Source: Lachnospiraceae bacterium (GTDB taxonomy: Bacteria; Bacillota; Clostridia; Lachnospirales; Lachnospiraceae). From it: a DNA stretch of 63,250 nucleotides. The position numbers were made by a program, and so were the translations under genes. Positions 44,539 to 53,306 of the stretch are shown here, piece after piece (the stretch's first letter is position 1; each line of letters begins with the position of its first letter). The notes under the pieces were generated by a model. That model had not been told where the DNA came from and did no database searches. It saw nothing but the letters and a program-made list of their open reading frames with translations. The DNA is taken from assembly GCA_017623675.1 (NCBI GenBank), contig JAGAOO010000053.1, forward strand, positions 1 through 63,250. The letters are read 5' to 3'.

Positions 44539-46130
44539 GTATAGGAAGTGAAATCTGTAATCGGATTTGTAAAGCCTTATATCAAAATGAATATCGCAGA
44601 TTTGTGACACCCTGTGAATTGGAAAGGGTGCAGACGGATTATTTACTGGAACTGCTTCATAAAAATGCGGATACGGTGTATGGGGAGAAATATGGTTTTG
44701 CAGACATAAAAAGCTATAAGGAATTTGCTGAAACAGTACCCTTAACTACGTATGAGGATTATGAAGCTTATATTGAGGAGATTGGCAAGGGAAAGAAAGG
44801 GGTTCTCACCAAAGAACCGGTATTACTGCTGGAATTAACCAGTGGTTCCTCCGGTGGCAAGAAGTTCATCCCTTATACCAAGTCCTTAAAGCAGGAATTC
44901 CAAAAGGGAATTAAGCCCTGGCTTTATAATATTTATGATCAGGTGGAAGGTGTGTGTCAGGGAAGAAGCTATTGGTCTATTACTCCGGTGACGGCAAAAA
45001 AGAGTTATACGGAAGCCGGAATTCCCATTGGGTTTGAGGAGGATGCAGAATATTTTGGAGGAATCGAACAGGGGATTATGAAGCAGTTATTTGCAGTCAG
45101 TTCCAAGGTGAAATTCTCATCAGATATGGAAGCATTTTATATGCAGACCTCCGTAGAACTTCTGCAGTGTAAGGAACTGACCCTGATTTCCGTTTGGAAT
45201 CCTACCTTTTTAACGATTCTTTGTGATTTTATGAGAGAGCATGTGGAGGAGATTTTGCTACAGGTGCCGGAGCGTGAGAGCAGGAAGACTTCTCATCATG
45301 GCAAGGAGTCAGAAGCAGTCCAAGTGGCGGAGGCAATTCGTACCAATCAATGGGAGCAGGTATTTCCAAAGTTGAAAATCATTAGCTGTTGGGCAGATGG
45401 AAGTGCTGCTGATTCGGTGAAACGGGTGCGGGAATATTTTCCCAATACTTACATTCAGCCAAAGGGCTTGCTGGCAACGGAATGTTTTGTATCCTTTCCG
45501 ATGGTTGGTGAAGAAGGCAGTAGATTAAGTCTGTACTCTCATTTCTTTGAGTTTCGAAGTGTAGAGAATGACCGCATTTATATGGTGCATCAGTTGAAAA
45601 AGGGAATGTATGAAGTGATTGTTACAACCGGTGGTGGTCTTTACCGATATTGCATCGGTGACATGATAGAGGTATTAGAGACATACGAAGCGGCACCGCC
45701 AAGAGTTCGCTTCCTGAGACGGAAGGGTATCACCTGTGACTTGTATGGAGAAAAGCTGACAGAGGAATTCGTAAGAAAAGTGTGCATGAAGCTTGGCTTG
45801 CAGGAGGGGTTCTGTCTGCTGGCACCGGAAGGGAATCGGTATTGTCTGTATACGCAGGAGGTTTGTATTTCGGAACAGGCATTGGATGAGGCGTTGTGTG
45901 AAAATTATCATTATGATTATTGCAGGAGGCTGGGACAGCTACAACCGGTAATAATACAGTTGGTGACCGGCAATCCGGGACAGGATTATTTGAAGCGACT
46001 GACCACAGAGGGAATGCGGTTGGGTGATATTAAACCGGCATATTTAAGTGGGAAAAGCGGATGGAATGAATGGTTTCATCTTGCAGAAATGAAAGAGATT
46101 AATAGGGAAAGGACAGATACAGATGATTAA
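44535..46130 (+). CDS. GH3-family acyl-adenylating enzyme (amidosynthetase-like)
   Basis: 531 residues, clear member of the GH3 family named for plant auxin/jasmonate amidosynthetases. ATP motif ELTSGSSGGKKFIPYTK (about 96-113), SYWSITPV, LLATECFVSFPM, and the acid motif GGGLYRYCIGDMIEV, then RFLRRKGI...GEKLTEEFV. GH3 enzymes adenylate a carboxylic acid and join it to an amine, usually an amino acid, without a carrier protein. In this operon it would activate an acyl acid for amide formation. Translationally coupled on both sides (4 and 8-nt overlaps). Confidence 0.88.
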   Translation: MSIGSEICNRICKALYQNEYRRFVTPCELERVQTDYLLELLHKNADTVYGEKYGFADIKSYKEFAETVPLTTYEDYEAYIEEIGKGKKGVLTKEPVLLLELTSGSSGGKKFIPYTKSLKQEFQKGIKPWLYNIYDQVEGVCQGRSYWSITPVTAKKSYTEAGIPIGFEEDAEYFGGIEQGIMKQLFAVSSKVKFSSDMEAFYMQTSVELLQCKELTLISVWNPTFLTILCDFMREHVEEILLQVPERESRKTSHHGKESEAVQVAEAIRTNQWEQVFPKLKIISCWADGSAADSVKRVREYFPNTYIQPKGLLATECFVSFPMVGEEGSRLSLYSHFFEFRSVENDRIYMVHQLKKGMYEVIVTTGGGLYRYCIGDMIEVLETYEAAPPRVRFLRRKGITCDLYGEKLTEEFVRKVCMKLGLQEGFCLLAPEGNRYCLYTQEVCISEQALDEALCENYHYDYCRRLGQLQPVIIQLVTGNPGQDYLKRLTTEGMRLGDIKPAYLSGKSGWNEWFHLAEMKEINRERTDTDD

Positions 46131-47457
46131 GATTGCATTACTGGCACCGGCAGGAGCCATGCACCGGTATTCGGGAAGTTTTGGAAAATCCTTACATTAT
46201 GCACCACTCACATTGACGACTCTAGCGGCATTGGTGCCGGAAGACGTAGAAGCAGATGTGGTGATTTATGATGAAACAGCAGGGAAGATTCCCTTAGATA
46301 TAGATGCAGAGTTAATCGGCATCACCTGTATAACCGGAACGGCACCCCGGTGCTATGCTTACGCAGATTATTTCCGCAAAAAGGGAAAAACGGTTTTTAT
46401 GGGTGGCGTTCATCCAAGCTTTATGCCGGAAGAGGCGGGACAGCATGCAGATGTTGTCTTTACCGGATTTTCTGAACAGACCTTCCCACAGTTTATTCAT
46501 GATTATGTGAATGGTAATTATCAGAAGCTTTATCGCCAGAATTGTGATTTTACCATTGAGGGAAAACCAATACCAAGACGAGAGCTTTTGAATAAAAAAC
46601 GGTACATTACCACAAAGACAGTAGAAGCGATTCGGGGTTGTTCTCTGCCATGTAGTTTTTGTGCTTATCCGGCAGCTTTCGGACGAACCGTATATAAGCG
46701 TCCGGTAAAAGAGGTTGTGGCAGAAATTGAGGCCTTGCATACCAAGCATGTGCTGTTTCCGGATGTGAATCTGATTACAGACCGGAAGTATGCCATTGAA
46801 TTATTTACTGCATTAATTCCACTGAACATTATCTGGCTGGGGTTGGCAACCTCCTCCGTTGGGATTGATGATGAGCTGATGACCGTATTTCGAAAAAGTG
46901 GCTGTAAGGGCTTGCTGATTGGATTTGAGTCCATTACCCAGGAGTCTCAAAAGTATATTAATAAAGGCGTGAACCGGGTGGACGGTTACATAGAATTAAT
47001 GAAGAAGCTTCATGACAATGGAATATTAGTACAAGGCTGTTTTGCATTTGGCGGTGATGAAGAGGATGAAAGCGTATTTGACCGTACCGTGGAAACGGTA
47101 ATCAAGGCAAAAATCGACTTGCCTCGATATTCCATCCTGACTCCGTTTCCTAAGACACAGTATTACAATCAATTGGAACAGGAAGGCAGAATTATAGAGC
47201 GGAATTGGGCCATGTATGACGTAGAGCATTGTGTGTTCCTACCTAAGAAAATGACTAAGGAACAGCTGGAGGCAGGAACGGAACGGGCATGGCGGGATAC
47301 CTATTCTACATCATCAATTCTAAAACGGTTGGCTCCATTTAATCACAGTCCATGGCTGGCTTTTCCGGTGAACATGGGATATAAGGGATATGCAGACAAG
47401 TGGCATAAATTTACCAGAGAGGTTATGTGTGATAACTCGGATATACCGGTACTTTAA
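46123..47457 (+). CDS. B12-type radical SAM protein 4
   Basis: 444 residues. Cobalamin domain with GGVHPS and DETAG in place of DxHxxG. Cluster cysteines Cys173, Cys177, Cys180 (IRGCSLPCSFC). FPDVNLITDRKYA, LLIGFESITQES, TPFPKTQYYNQLEQEGR. The IPRRELLNKKRY linker before the cluster resembles the PARDRITKHKKL linker of copy 1, so copies 1 and 4 form one subgroup. Starts within the last codons of the GH3-like gene. Confidence 0.88.
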   Translation: MIKIALLAPAGAMHRYSGSFGKSLHYAPLTLTTLAALVPEDVEADVVIYDETAGKIPLDIDAELIGITCITGTAPRCYAYADYFRKKGKTVFMGGVHPSFMPEEAGQHADVVFTGFSEQTFPQFIHDYVNGNYQKLYRQNCDFTIEGKPIPRRELLNKKRYITTKTVEAIRGCSLPCSFCAYPAAFGRTVYKRPVKEVVAEIEALHTKHVLFPDVNLITDRKYAIELFTALIPLNIIWLGLATSSVGIDDELMTVFRKSGCKGLLIGFESITQESQKYINKGVNRVDGYIELMKKLHDNGILVQGCFAFGGDEEDESVFDRTVETVIKAKIDLPRYSILTPFPKTQYYNQLEQEGRIIERNWAMYDVEHCVFLPKKMTKEQLEAGTERAWRDTYSTSSILKRLAPFNHSPWLAFPVNMGYKGYADKWHKFTREVMCDNSDIPVL

Positions 47458-47476
47458 GGAAGGGATGGAAACAAAG

Positions 47477-48808
47477 ATGAAGATAACTTATATACTTCCT
47501 GCCATTGGGAAGAAACCGGGAAAAAAGTATATTGGGACATGGAAAATGGAGCCCCTAACCATGGCGGTATTAAAGGCCTTGACACCGAGAGAAATCGAAA
47601 CGGAATTCTTTGATGACCGGATTGAGTTAATTAATTATGAGACACAGACGGATTTGGTGTGCATTACAGTGGAAACTTATACGGCAAAACGAAGCTACGG
47701 AATTGCAAAACGGTTTCGGGAGCGTGGAATACCTGTGGTTCTGGGAGGCTATCACGTTACCCTTTGTCCGGAAGAAGCACAGGAATATTGTGACAGCGTG
47801 ATTGTGGGAAACGGGGAAACGGTCTGGAAAGAAATGCTGGATGATGCACAGCAGGGAAGACTGAAGCCTGTGTATCAGGGTGGTATAGGAGAGTATGATG
47901 TGACACCGGATAAGAGTATTTTTGAGGGTAAGAAATACCTGCCTGTATCTTTGGTGGAAACCGGACGGGGCTGTTGTCATTCCTGTGAGTTTTGTTCCAT
48001 TTCGAAGTTCTATTGCAGCCGGTATTATTGTCGAGACCATAAGCTGATAGCAGAGGACATTCGGCGTTCGGAGCATAAGTATACGTTCCTGGTAGATGAT
48101 AATTTGGTTGCCAATCGGGAAAATGCCATGGGTATTTTTCGGGAGATTGAACCCTTCAAGATTAAATGGGCAGGGCAGGGAACCTTATCTATGGCAAGAG
48201 ATGAGGAATTGTTAAAAGCCATGAAGAAAAGTGGCTGTGAAATTATTTTAATTGGGTTTGAGAGCTTGAACAAAGAGAACCTAAAGCAGATGAACAAATC
48301 CTTTAACTATGCATTGGGAGAACGGGATGAACTGGTGAAGCGGATTCATGATGCAGGAATCGGAATCTATGCCACCTTTGTATTTGGATATGATAATGAT
48401 GATGAACGGACAGTGGAGGAGGCAGTAGCTTTTGCGAAAAAGCATAACTTTTATACGGCAGCATTTAATCATTTGCTTCCGTTTCCAAACACGCCTCTGT
48501 ATCATCGCCTAAAGCAGGATGACCGGCTGCTTTATGACAAATGGTGGTTGCAGGAGGACTATAACTATGGAGAACTCGCATTTCGCCCAAAGCAATTGTC
48601 ACCGGAGAAATTAAGCCAGCTTTGTCATGATGCCAGAAAGGAATTCGCATCACCAAAGACTGTGTTAAGCAGAGGATTTGCATCGCTTGGAAGAACCAGT
48701 CCGTTACTTTGGGGATTGTTCTGGGGTATGAATCTGCGGTTAGGAGAAGAAGTAGATCAGAAGATGAATGTACCGATAGGAGAGAATCTGGATGAACTTC
48801 CAAAATAA
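47477..48808 (+). CDS. B12-type radical SAM protein 5
   Basis: About 443 residues. The frame is open from 47390, but the N-terminus MKITYILPAIG aligns with the starts of the four paralogues, so I start at 47477, 12 nt after GGAAGGG. Cobalamin domain with VETYTAKRSYGI and GGYHVT; DDRIE replaces DxHxxG. Cluster cysteines Cys166, Cys170, Cys173 (GRGCCHSCEFC). FLVDDNLVA, ILIGFESLN, LPFPNTPLYHRL, DKWWLQEDYNYGE. Subgroup with copies 2 and 3. Overlaps the last operon gene by 17 nt. Confidence 0.88.
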   Translation: MKITYILPAIGKKPGKKYIGTWKMEPLTMAVLKALTPREIETEFFDDRIELINYETQTDLVCITVETYTAKRSYGIAKRFRERGIPVVLGGYHVTLCPEEAQEYCDSVIVGNGETVWKEMLDDAQQGRLKPVYQGGIGEYDVTPDKSIFEGKKYLPVSLVETGRGCCHSCEFCSISKFYCSRYYCRDHKLIAEDIRRSEHKYTFLVDDNLVANRENAMGIFREIEPFKIKWAGQGTLSMARDEELLKAMKKSGCEIILIGFESLNKENLKQMNKSFNYALGERDELVKRIHDAGIGIYATFVFGYDNDDERTVEEAVAFAKKHNFYTAAFNHLLPFPNTPLYHRLKQDDRLLYDKWWLQEDYNYGELAFRPKQLSPEKLSQLCHDARKEFASPKTVLSRGFASLGRTSPLLWGLFWGMNLRLGEEVDQKMNVPIGENLDELPK

Positions 48809-49820
48809 TAAATACACGCTGGAATTTGCAACAAGTGAAGATAACGCCGGAATTCGAGAAATATTTGAAGCCGGTGAATTTCGTGGCGGAATCAGTGTCA
48901 GATATCTTCGTAATCCACTGCCACTTGCTTCCTTTGAGGCAGATGGAGATGCCAGAATAATGGTGATTCGGGATAACGAATGTCAGAGAATTATTGCAGT
49001 TGGCGGGGCGGTACTCCGCAGGGAATATGTGAATGGAAAAGAAGAAACCTGTGGTTATCTTACCGGGCTAAAGATTCACCCGGATTATCAGAAGAAGACC
49101 ACATTTATTGCCAAATCCTATCAGTTTTTATATGAACATATTCAGGGTTGTTACTGTTATTATACAACCATTCTGGATGAAAATGAGACGGCAATCCGGC
49201 TTCTGGAAAAGAAGCATAAGAATATGCCTGTCTATCACTATCTGGGGCATTATACCACTTATTGTTTTCATAATGGAAAGCATATACTGGATCTGGAACA
49301 GGATTGCATGGAAGGATTTGAGGAGCTGATGAAAACATATTTTTCTAACCACAGTCTGACACCGGTGGATTATCAGTGTGCCGGATTTGGAGATACTCAT
49401 TTTTACTGTGTCCGGGAAAAGGGAGAAATCATTGCCTGCTGTTTTGTAGGAAATCAGCAGGCACATAAGCAGTATCACATGTGTTCCTATAGCGGAATTT
49501 ATAAGATACTATCTTGTCTGCCGACAAAGTGGTTTGGTTATCCGGCATTTCCAAAGCCGGACAGCGATGTGAATTTCGGGGTTGTTTCGTATCTGTATGT
49601 AAAGGATGACCAAAAAAAGCTGTGCTCAGATTTCTTGCGTTCAGTGGCAGCAGAAGCAGGATTTGATTTGCTGCTTTGGGGCGGTTTTGAGAATCATCCC
49701 TTGTGTAAAGCAATGAATTCTATGAAAGCCATTCATTATGGCAGTCGACTGTATTCCGTTGCGTGGGAGCAGGAGGCACCCATAGATGGAATCATTGGAA
49801 TGGAAGCTGCGCTGCTATAA
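48792..49820 (+). CDS. GNAT-like acyltransferase 2 of the radical SAM operon
   Basis: 342 residues. GNAT motif A-like segment GYLTGLKIHPDYQKKTTFIAKSYQFLYEH (about 96-125) and YYTTILDENETAIRLLEKK. The length suggests two tandem GNAT-like folds, the second around VVSYLYVKDDQKKLCSDFLRSVAAEAGFDLLLWGGF. Cysteine-rich for its kind. Probably uses an acyl-CoA, but the substrate is unknown. AGGAG ribosome site within the end of copy 5; last gene of the operon. Confidence 0.7.
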   Translation: MNFQNNKYTLEFATSEDNAGIREIFEAGEFRGGISVRYLRNPLPLASFEADGDARIMVIRDNECQRIIAVGGAVLRREYVNGKEETCGYLTGLKIHPDYQKKTTFIAKSYQFLYEHIQGCYCYYTTILDENETAIRLLEKKHKNMPVYHYLGHYTTYCFHNGKHILDLEQDCMEGFEELMKTYFSNHSLTPVDYQCAGFGDTHFYCVREKGEIIACCFVGNQQAHKQYHMCSYSGIYKILSCLPTKWFGYPAFPKPDSDVNFGVVSYLYVKDDQKKLCSDFLRSVAAEAGFDLLLWGGFENHPLCKAMNSMKAIHYGSRLYSVAWEQEAPIDGIIGMEAALL

Positions 49821-49878
49821 AAGTCAAAATCCACCTATTATCATGTCATAGAATACCCTATCCGGTGACTTTTTCATT

Positions 49879-49887
49879 TGTTATAAT
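49879..49887 (+). promoter_or_regulatory. extended -10 promoter before the beta-glucosidase
   Basis: TGTTATAAT (extended -10) with no convincing -35, ~70 nt upstream of the GH1 gene. The operon before it has no clear terminator. Confidence 0.4.
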
Positions 49888-49953
49888 CGGCACATACAAA
49901 GGAAGAATAGAGATTATGAAAGTCAACGAGATAAGAGAAAGGAGATAATAGGT

Positions 49954-51300
49954 ATGGGATTTAGTAAGGATTTTATGTGGGGTGCTGCTTCTGCTGCCTA
50001 TCAGGTTGAGGGAGCATGGAATGAAGATGGAAAAGGTCCAAGCATCTGGGATGTTTGTGGCAGAGACAGAAATGTAATTCAATATAATGAAACCGGTGAT
50101 GTGGCTTGTGACCATTATCATAGATATAAAGAAGATGTTGCAATCATGAAGGAAATGGGACTGAAATGCTATCGGTTTTCCATTAGCTGGTCAAGAGTAA
50201 TTCCGAATGGGGTTGGAGCCGTCAATGAAAAGGGGTTGCAGTTTTATTCGGATTTAGTAGATGAATTAAAGGCAAATGGAATTGAACCATTGGTTTCCCT
50301 GTTTCATTGGGACTATCCGTATGCTTTGTACCAGAAGGGTGGCTGGATGAATCCGGAGTCTTCAGACTGGTTTTTAGAATATACAAAGGTGGTTGTGGAT
50401 GCGTTATCTGACCGGGTATCTTATTGGATTACTATGAATGAGCCACAGTGTTTTATTGGCTGTGGATATGAGTTCGGTTCCCATGCACCATTCCTTCAAA
50501 CAAATCGAAAAGACTTAATTACCATGACACATAATGTATTGCTGGCACACGGAAAAGCGGTCAAATATATTCGGGAGCATGCGAAAACGAAAGCAGAGAT
50601 TTCCTTTGCACCAATTGCACCGGCATATATTCCGACAAATGATTCAAAGGAAGCCATAGAAGTGGCCAGAAAGAAGACCTTTGGAATGCGGGAAAAGGGC
50701 TTTACCTTTGGATTGACCTGGTGGAGCGATCCGGTTATCTTTGGTAAGTACCCGGAAGAGGCATATGAGTTGTTTGGAGATGATATGCCGGTATATAGTG
50801 AAGAAGATATGAAGCTGATTAGCCAGCCATTGGATTTCTATGGCATGAATGTATATTATTCGGCTTGTGATTATGTAGACAAAGGATATCCGGAAAATAT
50901 GTGGCAGGGACGAGGAATGACCGGCATGGGCTGGGTGGTTTCTCCGGAAGTTATGTACTGGTCATCGAAATTCATATATGAGCGTTATGGTCTGCCAATC
51001 ATGATTACAGAAAACGGTATGGCAGGTATGGATTGGATTCATATGGATGGCAAGGTGCATGACACCTATCGAATTGATTTCCTGCATCGCTATCTGTTGG
51101 AATATCGTCGGGCAGCAGAGGAAGGAATTCCTTTGAAGGGCTATATGCATTGGTCAACCATGGATAACTTTGAGTGGGCATTGGGCTATAATAAGCGATT
51201 TGGTCTGGTGTATGTGGATTATGCGACGCAGGAGAGAACCATTAAGGATTCCGGTTACTGGTATAAAGAAGTGATTGAGACAAATGGAAAAAATCTATAG
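49954..51300 (+). CDS. bglA: GH1 family beta-glucosidase
   Basis: 448 residues. N-terminal signature FMWGAASAAYQVEGAWNEDGKG. Acid/base glutamate in TMNEPQ and nucleophile glutamate in ITENGMAG. The segment NFEWALGYNKRFGL carries the Glu-Trp pair that binds an unphosphorylated glucose; 6-phospho-glycosidases have a Ser/Lys/Tyr set here. So I infer hydrolysis of free cellobiose-like or aryl beta-glucosides in the cytoplasm. SD AAAGGAG. No sugar transporter is adjacent. Confidence 0.95.
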   Translation: MGFSKDFMWGAASAAYQVEGAWNEDGKGPSIWDVCGRDRNVIQYNETGDVACDHYHRYKEDVAIMKEMGLKCYRFSISWSRVIPNGVGAVNEKGLQFYSDLVDELKANGIEPLVSLFHWDYPYALYQKGGWMNPESSDWFLEYTKVVVDALSDRVSYWITMNEPQCFIGCGYEFGSHAPFLQTNRKDLITMTHNVLLAHGKAVKYIREHAKTKAEISFAPIAPAYIPTNDSKEAIEVARKKTFGMREKGFTFGLTWWSDPVIFGKYPEEAYELFGDDMPVYSEEDMKLISQPLDFYGMNVYYSACDYVDKGYPENMWQGRGMTGMGWVVSPEVMYWSSKFIYERYGLPIMITENGMAGMDWIHMDGKVHDTYRIDFLHRYLLEYRRAAEEGIPLKGYMHWSTMDNFEWALGYNKRFGLVYVDYATQERTIKDSGYWYKEVIETNGKNL

Positions 51301-51344
51301 ATTTCAGAAGAATATAAAAAAGTAGTGCAATTTAAATATAGGTG

Positions 51345-51384
51345 TGATATAATGCAAGAGTTGTCAGTCATGTGCTGACAACTC
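51345..51384 (+). promoter_or_regulatory. tRNA-Pro promoter and leader hairpin
   Basis: Extended -10 TGATATAAT (51345-51353) is followed by a perfect 10-bp hairpin (GAGTTGTCAG / CTGACAACTC, 51358-51384) and TTATTA just before the tRNA. The hairpin may end the bglA transcript or be part of the tRNA leader. Confidence 0.5.
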
Positions 51385-51390
51385 TTATTA

Positions 51391-51544
<154 letters not shown>

Positions 51545-51555
51545 CTCTATTCAAG

Positions 51556-51747
51556 TGGTTAGAACGACAGAGACGACAGGATGATGATATTAAATCATTG
51601 AAAAAAGAAATGACGCTAGTATGCTACTGCATGAGTAGTGTATTAGACGGATTACTGCAGCAAGGATGCAATCATACTGTACCGGCTGCAAAGGAAAAGT
51701 TAGATAAATATCTAAATCAAAAGGCACATGATCAGTTTGATGAATAG
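51556..51747 (+). pseudogene. truncated small phage protein upstream of the holin
   Basis: An open frame of 63 codons (WLERQRRQDDDIKSLKKE... to ...NQKAHDQFDE) with no start at its upstream end. The frame begins right where repeat copy 1 ends. Small proteins of this type, with a charged helix and a conserved LDGLLQQGCN segment, stand just before the holin in Firmicute phage lysis modules. An internal ATG at 51610 could still give a 45-residue product. I infer that the element boundary cut off its N-terminus. Confidence 0.55.
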
Positions 51748-51770
51748 TATATTATGAAAGGATGATGAAC

Positions 51771-52067
51771 ATGGAAGTAATAATGAATTATATAAAACCA
51801 GAGCTGATAATAGTAGCTATAGCGCTATACTTCGTAGGTCTGGCATTAAAGAAGACTGAACGGGTATCGGATAAGTATATTCCGGTCATTCTAGGAGTTG
51901 TCGGAATCGTCATGGCATTAATCTATGTGTTAGCAGTTTCATTGCCGATTTCGGGTGCAGGTGAAGTCATGATGGCAATATTCACCGCAATCGTGCAGGG
52001 AGTACTCTGTGCAGGATTAAGTACGTACGCAAATCAGATTTGGAAGCAGCTTGGAAAGAATGAATAG
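51771..52067 (+). CDS. phage holin
   Basis: About 98 residues with three hydrophobic segments (roughly 8-28, 40-60, 65-88) and a charged C-terminal tail. Size, helices and the position just before an endolysin support a class I/II phage holin that makes membrane holes at lysis. The first ATG (51762) abuts the ribosome site GAAAGG, so the start at 51771 is preferred. Confidence 0.75.
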   Translation: MEVIMNYIKPELIIVAIALYFVGLALKKTERVSDKYIPVILGVVGIVMALIYVLAVSLPISGAGEVMMAIFTAIVQGVLCAGLSTYANQIWKQLGKNE

Positions 52068-52086
52068 AAAGGAATAGGTGATAGAA

Positions 52087-52794
52087 ATGAGTAAAAAGAT
52101 AGTTCTGGATGCAGGTCATGGATTGAACACACCAGGCAAGCGTTGTATGAAGTCAATTGACGCTAAAGAAACAAGAGAGTGGTTCTTAAATCAAAGAATT
52201 GTATCAAAGGTTCAGGAGAAGCTTAAGAACTATGATGTGGAAGTGCTACGTGTGGATGATCCAACGGGGAAAAATGATATTGATTTGAATACAAGATGTC
52301 GTAAAGCAAATGAATTTGGTGCTGATATTTATTGTGCATTCCATCATAATGCAGGTATTGCCGGTGGTACCGGTGGCGGTATCGTGGTAATTACTTATGA
52401 TGATTCAAAAGAAGCGGTTTCGTTGCGTGATTGCTTATATGATTGCTTACTTAACGCCGGAGGATTGAAGGGTAATAGAAGCAATCCGAAGTATGCAAAT
52501 GGCAGCTTGCGAGTGTTGAACGGTACAAGAATGATAGCTGTACTTGCAGAGCATGGATTTATGGACAGTGTGGTTGATACACCTGTCATTCTGACGGATG
52601 ATTATGCAGAGAAAATGGCAAATGGATGGATTGCATTTTTTGAACAGTATCTTGGCATTACAAAAATCAAGAAGGAAGAACAAGTGACAGGAAAACTATA
52701 CTATGTGCAGGTTGGAGCGTTCAGAAGTAAAGAAAATGCAGATGCCCTTGTTGCAGAACTGGCCGGAAAAGGGTATAGTGCAATTATTAAATAG
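52087..52794 (+). CDS. phage endolysin, N-acetylmuramoyl-L-alanine amidase (Amidase_3) with SPOR-like tail
   Basis: About 235 residues. Amidase_3 fold: VLDAGHGLNTPGK (zinc His), the Glu region KSIDAKETREW, CAFHHNAG (zinc His), and AVLAEHGFMD with the catalytic Glu. The last ~35 residues (LYYVQVGAFRSKENADALVAELAGKGYSAIIK) are SPOR/sporulation-repeat-like and should bind the cell wall. It cleaves the amide bond between muramic acid and L-Ala. With the holin it forms a lysis cassette isolated from all other phage genes. Confidence 0.88.
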   Translation: MSKKIVLDAGHGLNTPGKRCMKSIDAKETREWFLNQRIVSKVQEKLKNYDVEVLRVDDPTGKNDIDLNTRCRKANEFGADIYCAFHHNAGIAGGTGGGIVVITYDDSKEAVSLRDCLYDCLLNAGGLKGNRSNPKYANGSLRVLNGTRMIAVLAEHGFMDSVVDTPVILTDDYAEKMANGWIAFFEQYLGITKIKKEEQVTGKLYYVQVGAFRSKENADALVAELAGKGYSAIIK

Positions 52795-52826
52795 TTGCGA
52801 CGTCGCAACAAATTGATTTGAAAATA

Positions 52827-53064
52827 ATTGAATAAATTTAGTCAAAATTTAGTCAGATAAACGAAAAAATATTGAAAAATCAATGTTTTTTGACGCTTAT
52901 AATTCGTTCGGGACGTAGAGGTCGCAGGTTCGAATCCTGTCACGCCGATACAAGAAAAAACAGCCTTAATCCTTGTAAAATCAAGGATTGGGGCTGTTTT
53001 GATATTGGTTGAAATTATCAAAAATCAGTAAAAATAAATTTAGTCAAATTTAGTCAAAATGGTG
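52827..53064. repeat. paired TTTAGTCA repeats flanking the second att-like copy
   Basis: AATTTAGTCAAAATTTAGTCA occurs near 52836-52857, and a close copy (AATTTAGTCAAATTTAGTCA) near 53038-53058. They flank the att-like repeat 52905-53028 on both sides. Paired short direct repeats around a core site are typical of integrase arm sites. The rest of this 422-bp gene-free gap holds only the att copy and a TTGCGACGTCGCAA palindrome right after the endolysin stop. Confidence 0.55.
52905..53028 (+). repeat. att-like direct repeat, copy 2
   Basis: Second copy of the 124-bp repeat. It holds the 3' 44 nt of tRNA-Pro and its terminator but no 5' half, so it is not a functional tRNA. The two copies are 1484 bp apart. 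Confidence 0.9.
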
Positions 53065-53216
53065 TTTTTAGCCACTTTTTGAATCAACTTAAAATAGAGC
53101 AGTTATAGAAAATATTTTCAAATAATTTGGTGAAGGCAGCAGGATTGTACTTTGATAATTGAATATTTGAGGTTGGTCTGATATAATTTCTCCATTAATT
53201 GTGAAAGGAGAATAAT

Positions 53217-53306
53217 ATGGGTAGTAAAAATTTTTTTGAAATAAACATCGAGAAAAAGAAAGATTATTTGCAGAATGAACACAGAAGTATTAAAAGCTAT
53301 ATATGA
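53217..53306 (+). CDS. 29-residue leader or truncated ORF
   Basis: Starts with ATGGGTAGT 7-8 nt after a strong ribosome site (GAAAGGAG) and stops after 29 codons. It overlaps the 88-residue ORF that starts at 53275 in another frame. Either it is a leader peptide, or a frameshift has split one gene. No similarity recognised. Confidence 0.4.
   Translation: MGSKNFFEINIEKKKDYLQNEHRSIKSYI

Noticed and set aside
47390-47476. 29-codon N-terminal extension of radical SAM protein 5
   Set aside because: It overlaps the end of protein 4, and the four paralogues all begin at the position equivalent to 47477.
39865-48808. RiPP (peptide-modifying radical SAM) cluster
   Set aside because: No small precursor ORF, SPASM domain or leader-binding domain is present; the enzymes have cobalamin-type N-domains and a GH3 partner.
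52905-52949. Second tRNA-Pro gene
   Set aside because: Only the anticodon-stem-to-3' part is present; the acceptor 5' strand and D arm are missing.
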